DNA of 64,000 nt from Burkholderia sp. 9120 (GCF_000745015.1 NZ_JQNA01000002.1:5704001-5768000); one strand, 5' to 3'; shown: positions 9,040-17,459, counted from the first letter of the stretch. A program made the numbers and translations. The notes: generated from the letters alone by a model not told the origin.

Positions 9040-9390
9040 ATGAAAACCATTCTGGTCGTGGACGACGAGTTCGACATTCTCACGGTCTGGCGACTGCTGC
9101 TGGAGCGGCACGGCTATACGGTGCTGACGGCGTCGAACGGAGTCGCTGCGCTCGAACAGATACGCAAGACCCGGCCCGACATCATCGTGTCGGACTGCAT
9201 GATGCCGATCATGTCCGGGCAGCAACTGTGCGCGGTGCTGAACGCCGACGCCGATCTGCGCGATATTCCAATCCTGTTGTGCAGCGCGGCGGCGGACATT
9301 GCCGTTCAGCCGAATCCTCATATCGAATACGCGCGTAAGCCGCTTTCATTCGACACCCTGCTGCAGACGCTGCAACGCCTCGCTCCGTAA
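9040..9390 (+). CDS. Stand-alone response-regulator receiver domain
   Basis: A 116-residue CheY-like receiver with no output domain. The acidic pocket is present (VVDDEFD), the phospho-acceptor aspartate lies in DIIVSDCMMP, and the conserved lysine is in EYARKPLSF. It is separated by 6 bp from the KaiC-type gene, so the two are almost certainly co-transcribed. A receiver without DNA-binding part must act through protein contact, and the KaiC-like protein is the obvious candidate. No sensor kinase is encoded nearby. Confidence 0.85.
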   Translation: MKTILVVDDEFDILTVWRLLLERHGYTVLTASNGVAALEQIRKTRPDIIVSDCMMPIMSGQQLCAVLNADADLRDIPILLCSAAADIAVQPNPHIEYARKPLSFDTLLQTLQRLAP

Positions 9391-9397
9391 TCCAGCA

Positions 9398-9421
9398 CCG
9401 GACGGTCAGTGACCGTTCCGG
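9398..9421 (+). terminator. Hairpin after the receiver gene
   Basis: CCGGACGGTCA (9398-9408) pairs with TGACCGTTCCGG (9410-9421) with one bulged base. It starts 8 bp after the receiver stop codon and has no U-tract. It is a plausible terminator or transcript-end stabiliser. Confidence 0.45.
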
Positions 9422-9511
9422 CAGCCTGCTCGCCCGCCCTTTCCGTTTAGCTCTCTAGGTAGAACCCCCGATTCCTGGCATCGCCTGGTCGGACTACTCT
9501 CGGCCAATCTA

Positions 9512-9545
9512 TTCTATAGAACATCGTTCCGTCTAATAGAACGAT
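9512..9545. promoter_or_regulatory. Overlapping dyads upstream of the MFS / CoA-transferase operon
   Basis: A perfect palindrome TTCTATAGAA (9512-9521) abuts the inverted repeat ATCGTTC (9523-9529) / GAACGAT (9539-9545). ATAGAAC also appears twice as a direct repeat. The cluster ends 30 bp before the ATG of the first operon gene and is AT-rich in a GC-rich genome. It looks like an operator, possibly of an IclR- or LysR-type protein. No regulator gene adjoins. Confidence 0.55.
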
Positions 9546-9575
9546 CTGAACAAGAGACAGCCGAAGGAGGATTCC

Positions 9576-11009
9576 ATGGCAAGCCTGCCGATCGATGCGC
9601 GACGCGCGTCGTCCGATTCAACCGCCGGGACGCCGGGGCTCACCCCCGGCATCAACGCGCGCATCGACCGTCTACCCGCCACGCGCACGGTGTGGATGCT
9701 GGTCTTCCTGCTGTCGATCGGCGGCTGGTTCGAGTTCTACGATCTGTTTTTCACCGCCTATGTCGGCCCCGGCCTCGTCAAGACCGGCATGTACGCGACG
9801 ACCACCGCGTCGTTCTTCGGCGTGTCGGGTCTCGGCGCGTTCGTGGCGGCGTCGTTCGCCGGGCTGTTCATCGGCACGTTCTTTCTGGCGGGCATGGCCG
9901 ACCGTTATGGCCGCAAGACCGTCTTCACCGTGTCGCTGCTGTGGTACTCCGTGGCAACGCTGATCATGGCGTTCCAGAGCTCCGCGCCCGCCATCAATCT
10001 GTGGCGGCTGATCGCGGGGATCGGCGTGGGTGTCGAACTGGTGACGATCGATACCTACGTCAGCGAACTCGTGCCGAAGCATCTGCGCGGCCGTGCGTTC
10101 GCGTTCGTCCACCTCGTGCAGTACACGGCGGTGCCCTCGGTCGCGTTCCTCGCGTGGTGGCTGGTGCCGCGCACGCCGTTCGGACTCGACGGCTGGCGCT
10201 GGGTGGTGATCATCGGCGCGCTGGGCGCGGTGGTGGTGTGGGCGATTCGCCGGCGCGTGCCGGAAAGCCCGCGCTGGCTCGCGCAACAGGGGCGCACCGC
10301 CGAAGCCGAACAAGTGCTGCAGACCCTCGAAGCCAAGGTCGCCGCGCAATACGGCAAGCCGTTGCCGCCGCCGGTGCCGACCGTCGAACCGGCCACCACC
10401 AAGGCGGCTTTCCGCGAAATCTGGCAACCGCCGTATCGCCGCCGCGCGATCACGATGCTCGTGTTCAACCTGTTCCAGGCAATCGGTTTTTACGGCTTCG
10501 CCTCGTGGGTGCCGACGCTGCTGGTGTCCAAAGGCGTGACGATCACGCACAGCCTGCTGTACTCGTTCGTGATCGCGATTTCGAATCCGTTTGGACCGCT
10601 GATCGGCATGGCAATCGCGGACCGGATCGAACGTAAAACGCTGATCGTGCTGTCGGCGCTCGGCATCGTCATTTTTGGCAGTCTGTTCGCCACGCAAACC
10701 TCGCCCGCCATGCTGATGACGCTCGGCGTGCTGATCACGTTGTGCGGCACGCTGCTGTCGGTCGGCTATCACGCGTATCAAACCGAGCTCTTCCCCACGC
10801 GTTTGCGAGCACGCGCCGTCGGCTTTGTTTACTCGATGTCGCGTCTGTCCGCGATGTTCTCGGGCTTCATGATCGCGTTCGCGTTGCGCCACTTCGACGT
10901 GACCGGTGTATTCGCGCTAATTAGCGTGTCGATGGTGATGGTGATGGGGGCGATCGGCATTTTCGGACCGCGCACCAACAACCTCAATCTCGACGAAATC
11001 TCGCATTGA
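9576..11009 (+). CDS. MFS metabolite:H+ symporter (di/tricarboxylate-type)
   Basis: A 477-residue 12-helix transporter, start fixed by AAGGAGG ahead of the ATG at 9576. Features of the sugar-porter/metabolite:H+ symporter side of the MFS are visible: FYDLFFTAY in helix 1, the loop GMADRYGRKTVF, RRRVPESPRWLAQQG after helix 6, and FPTRLRARAVGF late in the protein. It is followed after 16 bp by a CoA-transferase and a citryl-CoA-lyase-like gene. It therefore probably imports the acid that those two enzymes activate and cleave. The identity of that acid is not readable; citrate, citramalate or another hydroxy-acid are candidates. Confidence 0.82.
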   Translation: MASLPIDARRASSDSTAGTPGLTPGINARIDRLPATRTVWMLVFLLSIGGWFEFYDLFFTAYVGPGLVKTGMYATTTASFFGVSGLGAFVAASFAGLFIGTFFLAGMADRYGRKTVFTVSLLWYSVATLIMAFQSSAPAINLWRLIAGIGVGVELVTIDTYVSELVPKHLRGRAFAFVHLVQYTAVPSVAFLAWWLVPRTPFGLDGWRWVVIIGALGAVVVWAIRRRVPESPRWLAQQGRTAEAEQVLQTLEAKVAAQYGKPLPPPVPTVEPATTKAAFREIWQPPYRRRAITMLVFNLFQAIGFYGFASWVPTLLVSKGVTITHSLLYSFVIAISNPFGPLIGMAIADRIERKTLIVLSALGIVIFGSLFATQTSPAMLMTLGVLITLCGTLLSVGYHAYQTELFPTRLRARAVGFVYSMSRLSAMFSGFMIAFALRHFDVTGVFALISVSMVMVMGAIGIFGPRTNNLNLDEISH

Positions 11010-11025
11010 AACAGAGGCTTTTGAC

Positions 11026-12225
11026 ATGACGCTGCCACTGGCTGGAGTCCGCGTACTGGACTTATCGAATGTATTGGCGGGGCCGTTTTGCGCGTATCAA
11101 CTCGCGCTGCTCGGCGCCGAGGTGATTAAGGTCGAGCATCCCGAAGGCGGGGATCTCGCGCGGCGGCTGGGTGCCGACAAGGAAGCGTCGGCGCGCAACA
11201 TGGGCGCCTCGTTCGTTGCGGTGAACGCGGGCAAGCAGTCCGTCACGCTCAATCTGAAAGACCCGCGCGGCAAGGAAATTCTGCGCGAGCTCGTCAAGAC
11301 CGCCGACGTGCTCGTCGAAAATTTCCGGCCCGGCGTGATGACGCGCCTCGGTCTGGATTTCGACGCGTTGCGCGAGGTCAATCCGACGCTCGTGTATTGC
11401 GCGATCTCCGGCTTCGGCATGGACGGCGAGTTCGCGAAGCGCCCGGCCTACGATCAGATCATTCAAGGCATTTCCGGTGTGATGAGCGTGACCGGCGACG
11501 CCGACAGCGCGCCGTTGCGCGTCGGCTATCCGGTGTCGGACACGGTGGGCGGCCTCACCGCCGCGTTCGGTATCTGCGCGGCGCTGCTCGACGCGCGGAC
11601 CACCGGACACGGCCGCATGCTCGACGTGTCGATGCTCGAAGCCACGCTCGCAACCATGGGCTGGGTCGTGTCGAACTACCTGAACGCCGGTGTCACGCCA
11701 ACGCCGATGGGCAACGAGAACTTCACGGCCGCGCCGTCGGGTACCTTCAAGACCGGCGACGGCCCGCTCAATATCGCGGCCAACGAAAACAAACAGTTCG
11801 CGAGCCTGTGCGAACTGATCGGCCGCGCCGATCTGCTCGACGACCCGCGCTTTGCCGAACGCAACGCGCGCAAGCTGAATCGCGCGGTGTTGAAAGCGGA
11901 GATCGAAGCGGCGCTCGCGAGCGATAGCGCCGCGAACTGGGAAACGAAATTCTTCGATGCGGGCGTGCCGGCCGGCCGCGTGATGTCGGTACCGGAAATC
12001 CTCGCGCATCCGCATCTGGAGTCGCGCGCGTTTATCCGCGAATTTGCCGGCACGCACGACACCGACCGGCAACGCGTAACGCGCGCGGGTTTCCGTCTGC
12101 ATGACGCGGACACCGCGCCCGCCACCCCCGCGCCGGTTCTCTCGGCGCACACCCGTGAACAACTCGGCGCGCTCGGCTACGACGACGCGCGGATCGACGA
12201 ACTGCGCGCCGAAGGAGTGATCTGA
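11026..12225 (+). CDS. CaiB/BaiF family (class III) CoA-transferase
   Basis: A 399-residue class III CoA-transferase. The N-terminal GVRVLDLSNVLAGPFCAYQLALLGAEVIKVEHP and the segment LLVENFRPG-type VLVENFRPGVMTRLGLD are family hallmarks, and a conserved aspartate in YPVSDTVGG is the expected nucleophile that carries the acyl group. These enzymes move CoA between carboxylates. The downstream neighbour, 2 bp away, resembles citryl-CoA lyase. A simple reading is therefore acid to acyl-CoA here, then cleavage to two smaller units next door. The donor (succinyl- or acetyl-CoA) cannot be deduced. Confidence 0.88.
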   Translation: MTLPLAGVRVLDLSNVLAGPFCAYQLALLGAEVIKVEHPEGGDLARRLGADKEASARNMGASFVAVNAGKQSVTLNLKDPRGKEILRELVKTADVLVENFRPGVMTRLGLDFDALREVNPTLVYCAISGFGMDGEFAKRPAYDQIIQGISGVMSVTGDADSAPLRVGYPVSDTVGGLTAAFGICAALLDARTTGHGRMLDVSMLEATLATMGWVVSNYLNAGVTPTPMGNENFTAAPSGTFKTGDGPLNIAANENKQFASLCELIGRADLLDDPRFAERNARKLNRAVLKAEIEAALASDSAANWETKFFDAGVPAGRVMSVPEILAHPHLESRAFIREFAGTHDTDRQRVTRAGFRLHDADTAPATPAPVLSAHTREQLGALGYDDARIDELRAEGVI

Positions 12226-12227
12226 CC

Positions 12228-13052
12228 ATGACGCAAACATTCGACGCGGCCAGGCTCGCCGCCGACTATTGGAGCACCTCGATCATCGACATCCATCCGG
12301 GGTCGATCAAGGTGCGCGGCTTTCCGATTCAGGAACTGATCGGCAACGTCAGCTTTCCGCAGATGATCTGGCTGATGCTGCGCGGCGAACTGCCCGACGC
12401 GGCGCAGGCGCGTTTGTTCGAGGCGGCGCTGGTGGCTTCCGTCGATCATGGCCCGCACGCGCCATCAATCGCGATTTCGCGGATGGCGACCAGTTGCGGC
12501 CTGCCTCTGAACGGCGCGATGGCCTCGGCGATCAACGCGCTAGACGACGTGCACGGCGGCGCCGGACAGCAGGCGGTCGAACTGTACGACTCGATCGGCG
12601 CGCTGATGGAAGCGGGCGCGACGCTGGAAGACGCGGTCGAACAAGGCGTGGATGCTTTTACGGCGGCGCACGGCAAATATCTGCCCGGCTTCGGCCACCG
12701 TTTCCATCCGGTCGATCCGCGCGCTGTGCGACTGCTCGCGCTGGTCGACGCAAGCGTCGCCGAGAAACACATCAGCGGACGCTATGCGACGATCGCGCGC
12801 GGCATCGAAGCGCTGCTCCAGCGCCGCAAAAGCAAGCCCGTGCCGATGAATATCGACGGCGCTACCGCGGTGATCTACGCCGAACTCGGTTTTGCGCCGG
12901 AACTGGCGCGCGGCGTTTTCTGCCTGTCGCGGGCGGTCGGGATTCTGTCGCACGCGTGGGAGCAGCGCGGACGCCATGAGCGCAACAAGGGCCCGATGCC
13001 GCGCCAGATGAACTACACGTACACGGGCGAGCCCGAGCGTCATCTGCCGTGA
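12228..13052 (+). CDS. Citryl-CoA lyase-like protein (short citrate-synthase fold)
   Basis: A 274-residue protein, much shorter than citrate synthase (about 430) but aligned with its core. It has the catalytic histidine region KYLPGFGHRFHPVDPRAVR, AMASAINALDDVHGGAGQQA and the C-terminal RGRHERNKGPMPRQMNY. This length and pattern are typical of citryl-CoA lyases, which cleave (3S)-citryl-CoA to acetyl-CoA and oxaloacetate. The ATG at 12228 is preceded by GAAGGAG inside the end of the CoA-transferase gene, which suggests translational coupling. With the CoA-transferase and symporter it forms a three-gene uptake, activation and cleavage unit. The true substrate could be a citrate analogue. Confidence 0.8.
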   Translation: MTQTFDAARLAADYWSTSIIDIHPGSIKVRGFPIQELIGNVSFPQMIWLMLRGELPDAAQARLFEAALVASVDHGPHAPSIAISRMATSCGLPLNGAMASAINALDDVHGGAGQQAVELYDSIGALMEAGATLEDAVEQGVDAFTAAHGKYLPGFGHRFHPVDPRAVRLLALVDASVAEKHISGRYATIARGIEALLQRRKSKPVPMNIDGATAVIYAELGFAPELARGVFCLSRAVGILSHAWEQRGRHERNKGPMPRQMNYTYTGEPERHLP

Positions 13053-13231
13053 ACGGGCCGCTCCTCAGCCCGCGACGCCCGCCCAAACCCGCCGCCCCAC
13101 GTTGAGACGATCGCGCGATTTGTTGAGTTTTCTCCGCGTTCACCGTAATGCCGCCGCCTTTTACAGTACGTCATCGAACGCGCAACGCCAGAACATCGGA
13201 GCGCGTCGCAACGACAGTGGGAGGTGCGGTC

Positions 13232-14245
13232 ATGAACGGCAATCGTGGGACGATTCCAGTGAGTTTCTTCGGCATCGCGGTGGGCGCGCTGGCGCTAGCC
13301 AATTTGTGGCGTGTGGCGATCAAGGTGTGGCACCTGCCCACCGAAATGGGACCGTTGGTGACGGTCGCGGCGCTGGCCGTCTGGGTGGTCCTGTTGGCGG
13401 CGTACGGACATAAGTGGCTGACGAATGCCGACGAAGCACGTGCCGAAATGCAACACCCGGTGCAATCGTCGTTCGCGGCGCTGGTGCCGGTATCGGGCCT
13501 GCTGGCCGCGCAACTGTTGCAGCCGTATGCGCATACGCTGGCGCTCGGTTTATTCGGCGTGGCGATGGTCGTGCAACTGACCCTCGGCGTGTATCTGCAT
13601 GGACGGCTCTGGCAAGGCGGCCGTAAGCCTGAACTGAGCACGCCGGCCATGTACCTGCCGAGCGTCGCATCGAGCTTCGTTGCGAGTACGGCGGCCGCGT
13701 CGTTCGGTTTTCATCAGCTCGGCGTGCTGTTCTTCGGTGCCGGCCTGTTTTCATGGCTCGCCATTGAATCGATGCTGCTGCACCGCGCCTCCGTGCTCGA
13801 ACCGCTGCCGGCAGCTTTGCGCCCGGTGCTCGGCATTCAACTCGCACCGCCGGTTGTGGGTGGCGCAGCGTACCTGAGCCTGACCAGCGGTACGCCCGAT
13901 CTGTTCGCGCTGATGTTGCTCGGGTATGGCGTCTATCAGGCTGTGATGCTGCTGCGCCTGCTGCCGTGGATTCGCCAGCAACCCTTCGCCCCCAGCTATT
14001 GGGCCTTCAGCTTCGGCGTGGCCGCGTTGCCGACGATGGCTGCCCGGATGGTCGAACGCGGTGTGACGGGTCCGATCGAATGGGCTGCGCCGATTCTGTT
14101 TATCGCCGCGAACGTGATTATCGGCATTCTGGCGGTGGAGACGGTGAGCCTGCTGGTGCGAGGCAAGCTGATTCCGCCGGCCACGACACCGGCTCGGTTG
14201 ACAACGCAAATGCGGGTCGGCTCGCGTATCGCACGGACCCACTAG
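13232..14245 (+). CDS. TehA/SLAC1-family (TDT) membrane channel or transporter
   Basis: The preferred start is the ATG at 13232 with GGGAGG upstream, giving 337 residues; a 365-residue version would add an unhydrophobic arginine-rich stretch. The protein has about ten hydrophobic segments and opens IPVSFFGIAVGALALANLWRV, close to the TehA start. It also carries TPAMYLPSVASSFVASTAA and the SFGVAALPT region of the tellurite-resistance/dicarboxylate transporter family. TehA proteins are anion channels related to plant SLAC1; tellurite resistance is an overexpression effect. The neighbours are unrelated, so the physiological ion is unknown. Confidence 0.82.
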   Translation: MNGNRGTIPVSFFGIAVGALALANLWRVAIKVWHLPTEMGPLVTVAALAVWVVLLAAYGHKWLTNADEARAEMQHPVQSSFAALVPVSGLLAAQLLQPYAHTLALGLFGVAMVVQLTLGVYLHGRLWQGGRKPELSTPAMYLPSVASSFVASTAAASFGFHQLGVLFFGAGLFSWLAIESMLLHRASVLEPLPAALRPVLGIQLAPPVVGGAAYLSLTSGTPDLFALMLLGYGVYQAVMLLRLLPWIRQQPFAPSYWAFSFGVAALPTMAARMVERGVTGPIEWAAPILFIAANVIIGILAVETVSLLVRGKLIPPATTPARLTTQMRVGSRIARTH

Positions 14246-14255
14246 GCAGCTCTTC

Positions 14256-14282
14256 GAGCGAGGCGCGTCAGGCGCCTCGCTC
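14256..14282. terminator. Bidirectional terminator hairpin between convergent genes
   Basis: GAGCGAGGCGC (14256-14266) pairs exactly with GCGCCTCGCTC (14272-14282) around a 5-nt loop. It begins 10 bp after the TehA-like stop codon and faces the end of the beta-lactamase gene on the other strand, so it may serve both transcripts. Confidence 0.7.
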
Positions 14283-14351
14283 AAACGCATCAGCACGCAA
14301 CACACGCAGCGCCCCTCGCTTCAATCCCGTGCTTTATCCATCCGTGTCCGC

Positions 14352-15290
14352 TCAAACGGACTGCACCACCAACGCCCCAACCTCCGCGATGGCCGCATTG
14401 CAGCGCGCCGCGTCACCATTCGTTCCGGTCAGATAGACCGCCACCAGCACCGGCCCGCGCCCGGGTGGCCACAGAATCGCGATGTCGTTGGCCGTGCCGT
14501 GATCGCCGGTGCCGGTCTTATCGCCGACGCCCCACTCCTGCGGCAGCTTCGCGCGAATCCGCGCGCCGCCGGTTTCATTCGCCACCAGCCATGCAAGTAG
14601 TTGCGCCCGAGAGGACGAAGACAAATGCTCGCCGAGCACCAGCTCGCGCAAGTTGCCGAGCATCGCATTCGGCGTGGTGGTATCCCGCGGATCGCCGGGA
14701 ATCGCTTCGTTCAGCATAGGCTCGATCCGATCCAGACGCGTGATGCCGTCGCCGAGATCCCGCGCAAATGCGGTCAATCCGGCGGGACCGCCGAAGGTGG
14801 CCAGCAACAGATTGGCCGCCGTGTTGTCGCTCAGCGTGATGGCCGCCTTGCACAATTCGGCGATGCTCATGCCCGTGTCGCCGGTTCGCTCTCGCGTATG
14901 CCGGCTCGTGGCCGGCGAGTTCGGCACCAGATCGCGCTGCGAGAAAACGACGCGGCGCGCCAGATCCTCCTGACCGCGATCCACGCGCGTCAGCACCGCG
15001 CCCGCCGCCAGCACCTTGAACGTGCTGCACATCGGAAAACGCTCGTCGGTACGCAGGCCGGCGTGCAAACCCGAGGTCGTATCGACGATCGATACACCGA
15101 GCCGCCCACCGCTTTCCGCCTCGATCTGCGCAAGCCGCCGACGGATCGTTTCCGCTTTCGCCAATTCCAGTCCCGCCGCAGCCTTGCCTGTTTTCGGCAC
15201 CGCCTTGCCGAACGCGCCCACGCTGCCAACCGCAACCCCAGCTATCGACACACCCAGCACTGCGCCCGCGAATTTCCGTCTCGTGATCAT
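14352..15290 (-). CDS. penA: Class A beta-lactamase (Burkholderia PenA type)
   Basis: A 312-residue serine beta-lactamase starting at the ATG at 15290 behind AGGAG. The N-terminus MITRRKFAGAVLG looks like a twin-arginine export signal, as in other Burkholderia Pen enzymes. The class A motifs are present: STFK (active serine at residue 89 of the precursor), SDN in TLSDNTAANLL, the omega-loop glutamate in RIEPMLNEAIPGDPRD, and KTG in VGDKTGTGDHGTAND. It hydrolyses penicillins and probably some cephalosporins in the periplasm. The divergent LysR gene is the usual PenR/AmpR-type partner. The spectrum cannot be predicted from the sequence alone. Confidence 0.93.
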   Translation of the reverse strand: MITRRKFAGAVLGVSIAGVAVGSVGAFGKAVPKTGKAAAGLELAKAETIRRRLAQIEAESGGRLGVSIVDTTSGLHAGLRTDERFPMCSTFKVLAAGAVLTRVDRGQEDLARRVVFSQRDLVPNSPATSRHTRERTGDTGMSIAELCKAAITLSDNTAANLLLATFGGPAGLTAFARDLGDGITRLDRIEPMLNEAIPGDPRDTTTPNAMLGNLRELVLGEHLSSSSRAQLLAWLVANETGGARIRAKLPQEWGVGDKTGTGDHGTANDIAILWPPGRGPVLVAVYLTGTNGDAARCNAAIAEVGALVVQSV

Positions 15291-15389
15291 TGCCGCTCCT
15301 TGTGTGAAGCCGCCACTATCGGTTTTCCGCCGCGCGCTGACAAACGATGATAAGTTAGACGACTCCCAAGAAAATCTTATGCCTTCGTC
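15291..15389. promoter_or_regulatory. Divergent penA-penR control region
   Basis: The 99-bp gap between the beta-lactamase and its LysR regulator is AT-rich relative to its surroundings. By analogy with ampC-ampR and penA-penR it should contain a T-N11-A LysR site overlapping both promoters. I could not mark unique hexamers with confidence. Confidence 0.5.
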
Positions 15390-16268
15390 ATGCGACCTTA
15401 TCTGCCACTGAACGCGCTGCGGGCCTTCGAATCGTCGGCCCGGCATTTGAGTTTCACGCGCGCGGCACTCGAATTGAACGTGACCCAGGCGGCCGTCAGC
15501 CAGCAGGTCAGAACGCTGGAAGAGCGTCTGGGCAGCGCCCTGTTCAAGCGCCTGCCGCGCGGCCTTGCCATGACCGACGAAGGCCTTGCGCTGCGACCGG
15601 TCCTGACCGACGCGTTCGATCGCATCGAAGCGGTGCTCAAGCAGTTCGAAGGCGGCCACTTCCACGAAGTGTTGACGGTCGGCGTAGTGGGCACGTTCGC
15701 GGTCGGCTGGCTGATGCCGCGCCTCAAATCGTTCCGCGACGCGCATCCGTTTGTCGAACTGCGGCTGCAGACGAACAACAATCTGGTCGATCTCGCCACC
15801 GAAGGCCTCGACTTCGCGATCCGCTTCGGCGACGGCACGTGGCCCGGTTCGCTCGCCACGCGCCTGCTCGATGCGCCGCTGTCGCTGCTGTGCGCGCCCG
15901 AGATCGCCGGGCGTCTGTCGAAGCCGGCCGATCTCGTCGACGAAACCTTGCTGCGCTCCTATCGCACCGACGACTGGATGAACTGGTTCAACGCGGCCGG
16001 CATTCCGCCGCGACCGGTGCGCGGGCCCGTGTTCGATTCATCGCGACTGATGGTGGAAGCGGCCATGCAGGGCGCGGGGATCGCGCTCGCTCCTGCGTTG
16101 ATGTTCGGTCACGAGATCAACACGGGCCGCCTGGTGCGGCCGTTCGATGTCGACGTTCATGCGGGTAGCTATTGGCTGACCTGTCTGAAGGGCAAACCCA
16201 TGACGCCGGCCATGCTGCTGTTCAGCCAGTGGATCGTCAAGGAAGCGGCCGTCCAACCAGGGCACTAG
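15390..16268 (+). CDS. penR: LysR-type regulator of beta-lactamase (PenR/AmpR-like)
   Basis: A 292-residue LysR protein. Its N-terminus RPYLPLNALRAFESSARHLSFTRAALELNVTQAAVSQQVRTLE is the AmpR/PenR/GcvA-type helix-turn-helix. The rest is a periplasmic-binding-like effector domain. It is divergent from the class A beta-lactamase with a 99-bp shared promoter region, which is the classical arrangement. In that model it represses the lactamase until muropeptides from damaged cell wall bind its effector domain. The stop codon overlaps by a few bases the end of the convergent small gene at 16265-16516. Confidence 0.88.
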   Translation: MRPYLPLNALRAFESSARHLSFTRAALELNVTQAAVSQQVRTLEERLGSALFKRLPRGLAMTDEGLALRPVLTDAFDRIEAVLKQFEGGHFHEVLTVGVVGTFAVGWLMPRLKSFRDAHPFVELRLQTNNNLVDLATEGLDFAIRFGDGTWPGSLATRLLDAPLSLLCAPEIAGRLSKPADLVDETLLRSYRTDDWMNWFNAAGIPPRPVRGPVFDSSRLMVEAAMQGAGIALAPALMFGHEINTGRLVRPFDVDVHAGSYWLTCLKGKPMTPAMLLFSQWIVKEAAVQPGH

Positions 16269-16516
16269 GAAAGCGCCGCGCGGCGATGGCCGTTCATGGC
16301 CGGCCGCTCGACTTGCGGCGGGAACACGTTCCACGAGCCGTCGTCGTGGCGAAAGAAGAAGATCGACAGCAAGCCGCCTGGCCGCAATGCTTCCACGCAG
16401 ACGTAGCGCTGATGCGAAGCGCGGTGGCAAAACTGCACGACGCGGGCGGGCATCGACGGGGTCGGGGCGAGCCATTTGTCGACGGCCCAGTGCAAGGTCT
16501 TTTCTGCGGCAACCAT
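16265..16516 (-). CDS. Small hypothetical protein in LRAT-gene operon
   Basis: An 83-residue protein with no signal peptide or membrane helix. Its start at 16516 has a good GGAGAG site, and it follows the LRAT-fold gene by 53 bp on the same strand. I do not recognise a family. The sequence has a basic/histidine-rich middle (FCHRASHQRY) and LSIFFFRHDDGSWNVFPP, which suggests a compact beta-rich domain. Co-transcription with the LRAT-fold gene from the sigma-54 promoter at 17116-17131 would place it in the peptide-export regulon. It could be a specificity partner or immunity-like factor, but nothing in the sequence proves that. Confidence 0.55.
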   Translation of the reverse strand: MVAAEKTLHWAVDKWLAPTPSMPARVVQFCHRASHQRYVCVEALRPGGLLSIFFFRHDDGSWNVFPPQVERPAMNGHRRAALS

Positions 16517-16569
16517 GATGCTCTCCTTGAATCGTTCAACGCTCGAAGCTTGAATTCAGTGCGATCCGC

Positions 16570-17073
16570 TTACGCCAGTTGCGCGCCGAGTTGAGCACCG
16601 GTTTGAACACCCCGGCTGCCATTTTCGACAAAAGCCTTCACGAGGCACACCAGCGTCTGCATGCCGGCACGCGGATGACGCAAGCAGCAATGCACCTGTT
16701 CGCTGCGGCTTTCGCCGAGCAGGCACCATGCGCAGAAGTGCTCGCAATTGTTGGTCAGAAGCCGATAACGGTTTTCACCGAGACGGGAACGCGCGCGGCT
16801 CACGGCTTCGTCGCCGACGTAGCGGGCGGACGGAGTCGCGCGAACCGTCAGCGGATGGCCGGCGGCGAAGCGCTCGATTTCCACTTCTTCCACCGGACCG
16901 CGATGCGTCGAACTCGCGAAGCCCGCGTAATGCACCACGCGGCCGTTGCCGACATAGATGCCGTGGTGTTCGTAACCGCGGCGTTGCGTGACGAGGTGCG
17001 CGCCGATCGGCAGGTCGATGGTGGACACTGCGTCGCTGGCTGCGCGGTTCGTCGGGAGAAGGTTTGTGTTCAT
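16570..17073 (-). CDS. LRAT-domain (NlpC/P60-like) thiol hydrolase/acyltransferase
   Basis: A 167-residue protein starting at the ATG at 17073. It contains a complete LRAT-type active site: His37 in RGYEHHGIYVGNGRVVHYAG, a second histidine at 48, and the nucleophile Cys110 in TNNCEHFCAWCLLGE. LRAT-fold enzymes form acyl-thioesters and act as acyltransferases, phospholipases or amidases. Bacterial members are poorly known. No signal peptide is evident, so it is probably cytoplasmic. It is divergent from a GG-leader peptide gene and has its own sigma-54 promoter, so it may acylate or process a component of that system. That role is inference; the fold and catalytic residues are seen directly. 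Confidence 0.78.
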   Translation of the reverse strand: MNTNLLPTNRAASDAVSTIDLPIGAHLVTQRRGYEHHGIYVGNGRVVHYAGFASSTHRGPVEEVEIERFAAGHPLTVRATPSARYVGDEAVSRARSRLGENRYRLLTNNCEHFCAWCLLGESRSEQVHCCLRHPRAGMQTLVCLVKAFVENGSRGVQTGAQLGAQLA

Positions 17074-17115
17074 GGCTGGCCTCGCATCAATTTCCAACAC
17101 TGTTGCGAGAGCTTT

Positions 17116-17131
17116 TGCATGATCCGGGCCA
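17116..17131 (-). promoter_or_regulatory. Sigma-54 promoter of the LRAT-fold operon
   Basis: TGGCCCGGATCATGCA on the minus strand has GG at -24 and GC at -12 with the required 10-bp gap, and departs from TGGCACG-N4-TTGCA at two positions only. It lies 43 bp before the ATG at 17073. Confidence 0.68.
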
Positions 17132-17208
17132 TGCGCGGGGAAGCCTTTGTTTAAAGGCCCTGGCGCTATACCCATGGCGATTCGGCGGGGCGATGTGTGG
17201 GTGCCGAG

Positions 17209-17235
17209 CCAACAGAATTTGATGCGGAATGTTGG
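17209..17235. promoter_or_regulatory. Enhancer-like dyad CCAACA-N15-TGTTGG
   Basis: CCAACA (17209-17214) and TGTTGG (17230-17235) form a dyad that recurs at 30292-30316 and, with one mismatch, at 36183-36207. It is upstream of both divergent sigma-54 promoters, so it is a candidate binding site for the activator encoded at 18633-19985. Inference from repeated occurrence. Confidence 0.5.
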
Positions 17236-17459
17236 TGCGTGTCGTTCTGTTGCGGACACGTTACGGGGTTACAGCGCGGACACTGGCGAGGTCTTATCCG
17301 TCGTTTCGATGTGTTGGGTCCCACACCGTTTCGCAGCCGCGCTTGTTGGTTGACAGCCGACCTCTAACGCCGCGCACGCCGCCTTGCAGCGCGGCCGTCC
17401 GCGCGCAATCGACCAGCCATCAACACGTTGCGGACACAACGTCGAACGCCGCCTTCTAT

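Noticed and set aside
17147..17353. Short open frame in the 17-kb control region
   Set aside because: No ribosome site or motif, and it overlaps the enhancer-like dyads, which explain the sequence better.
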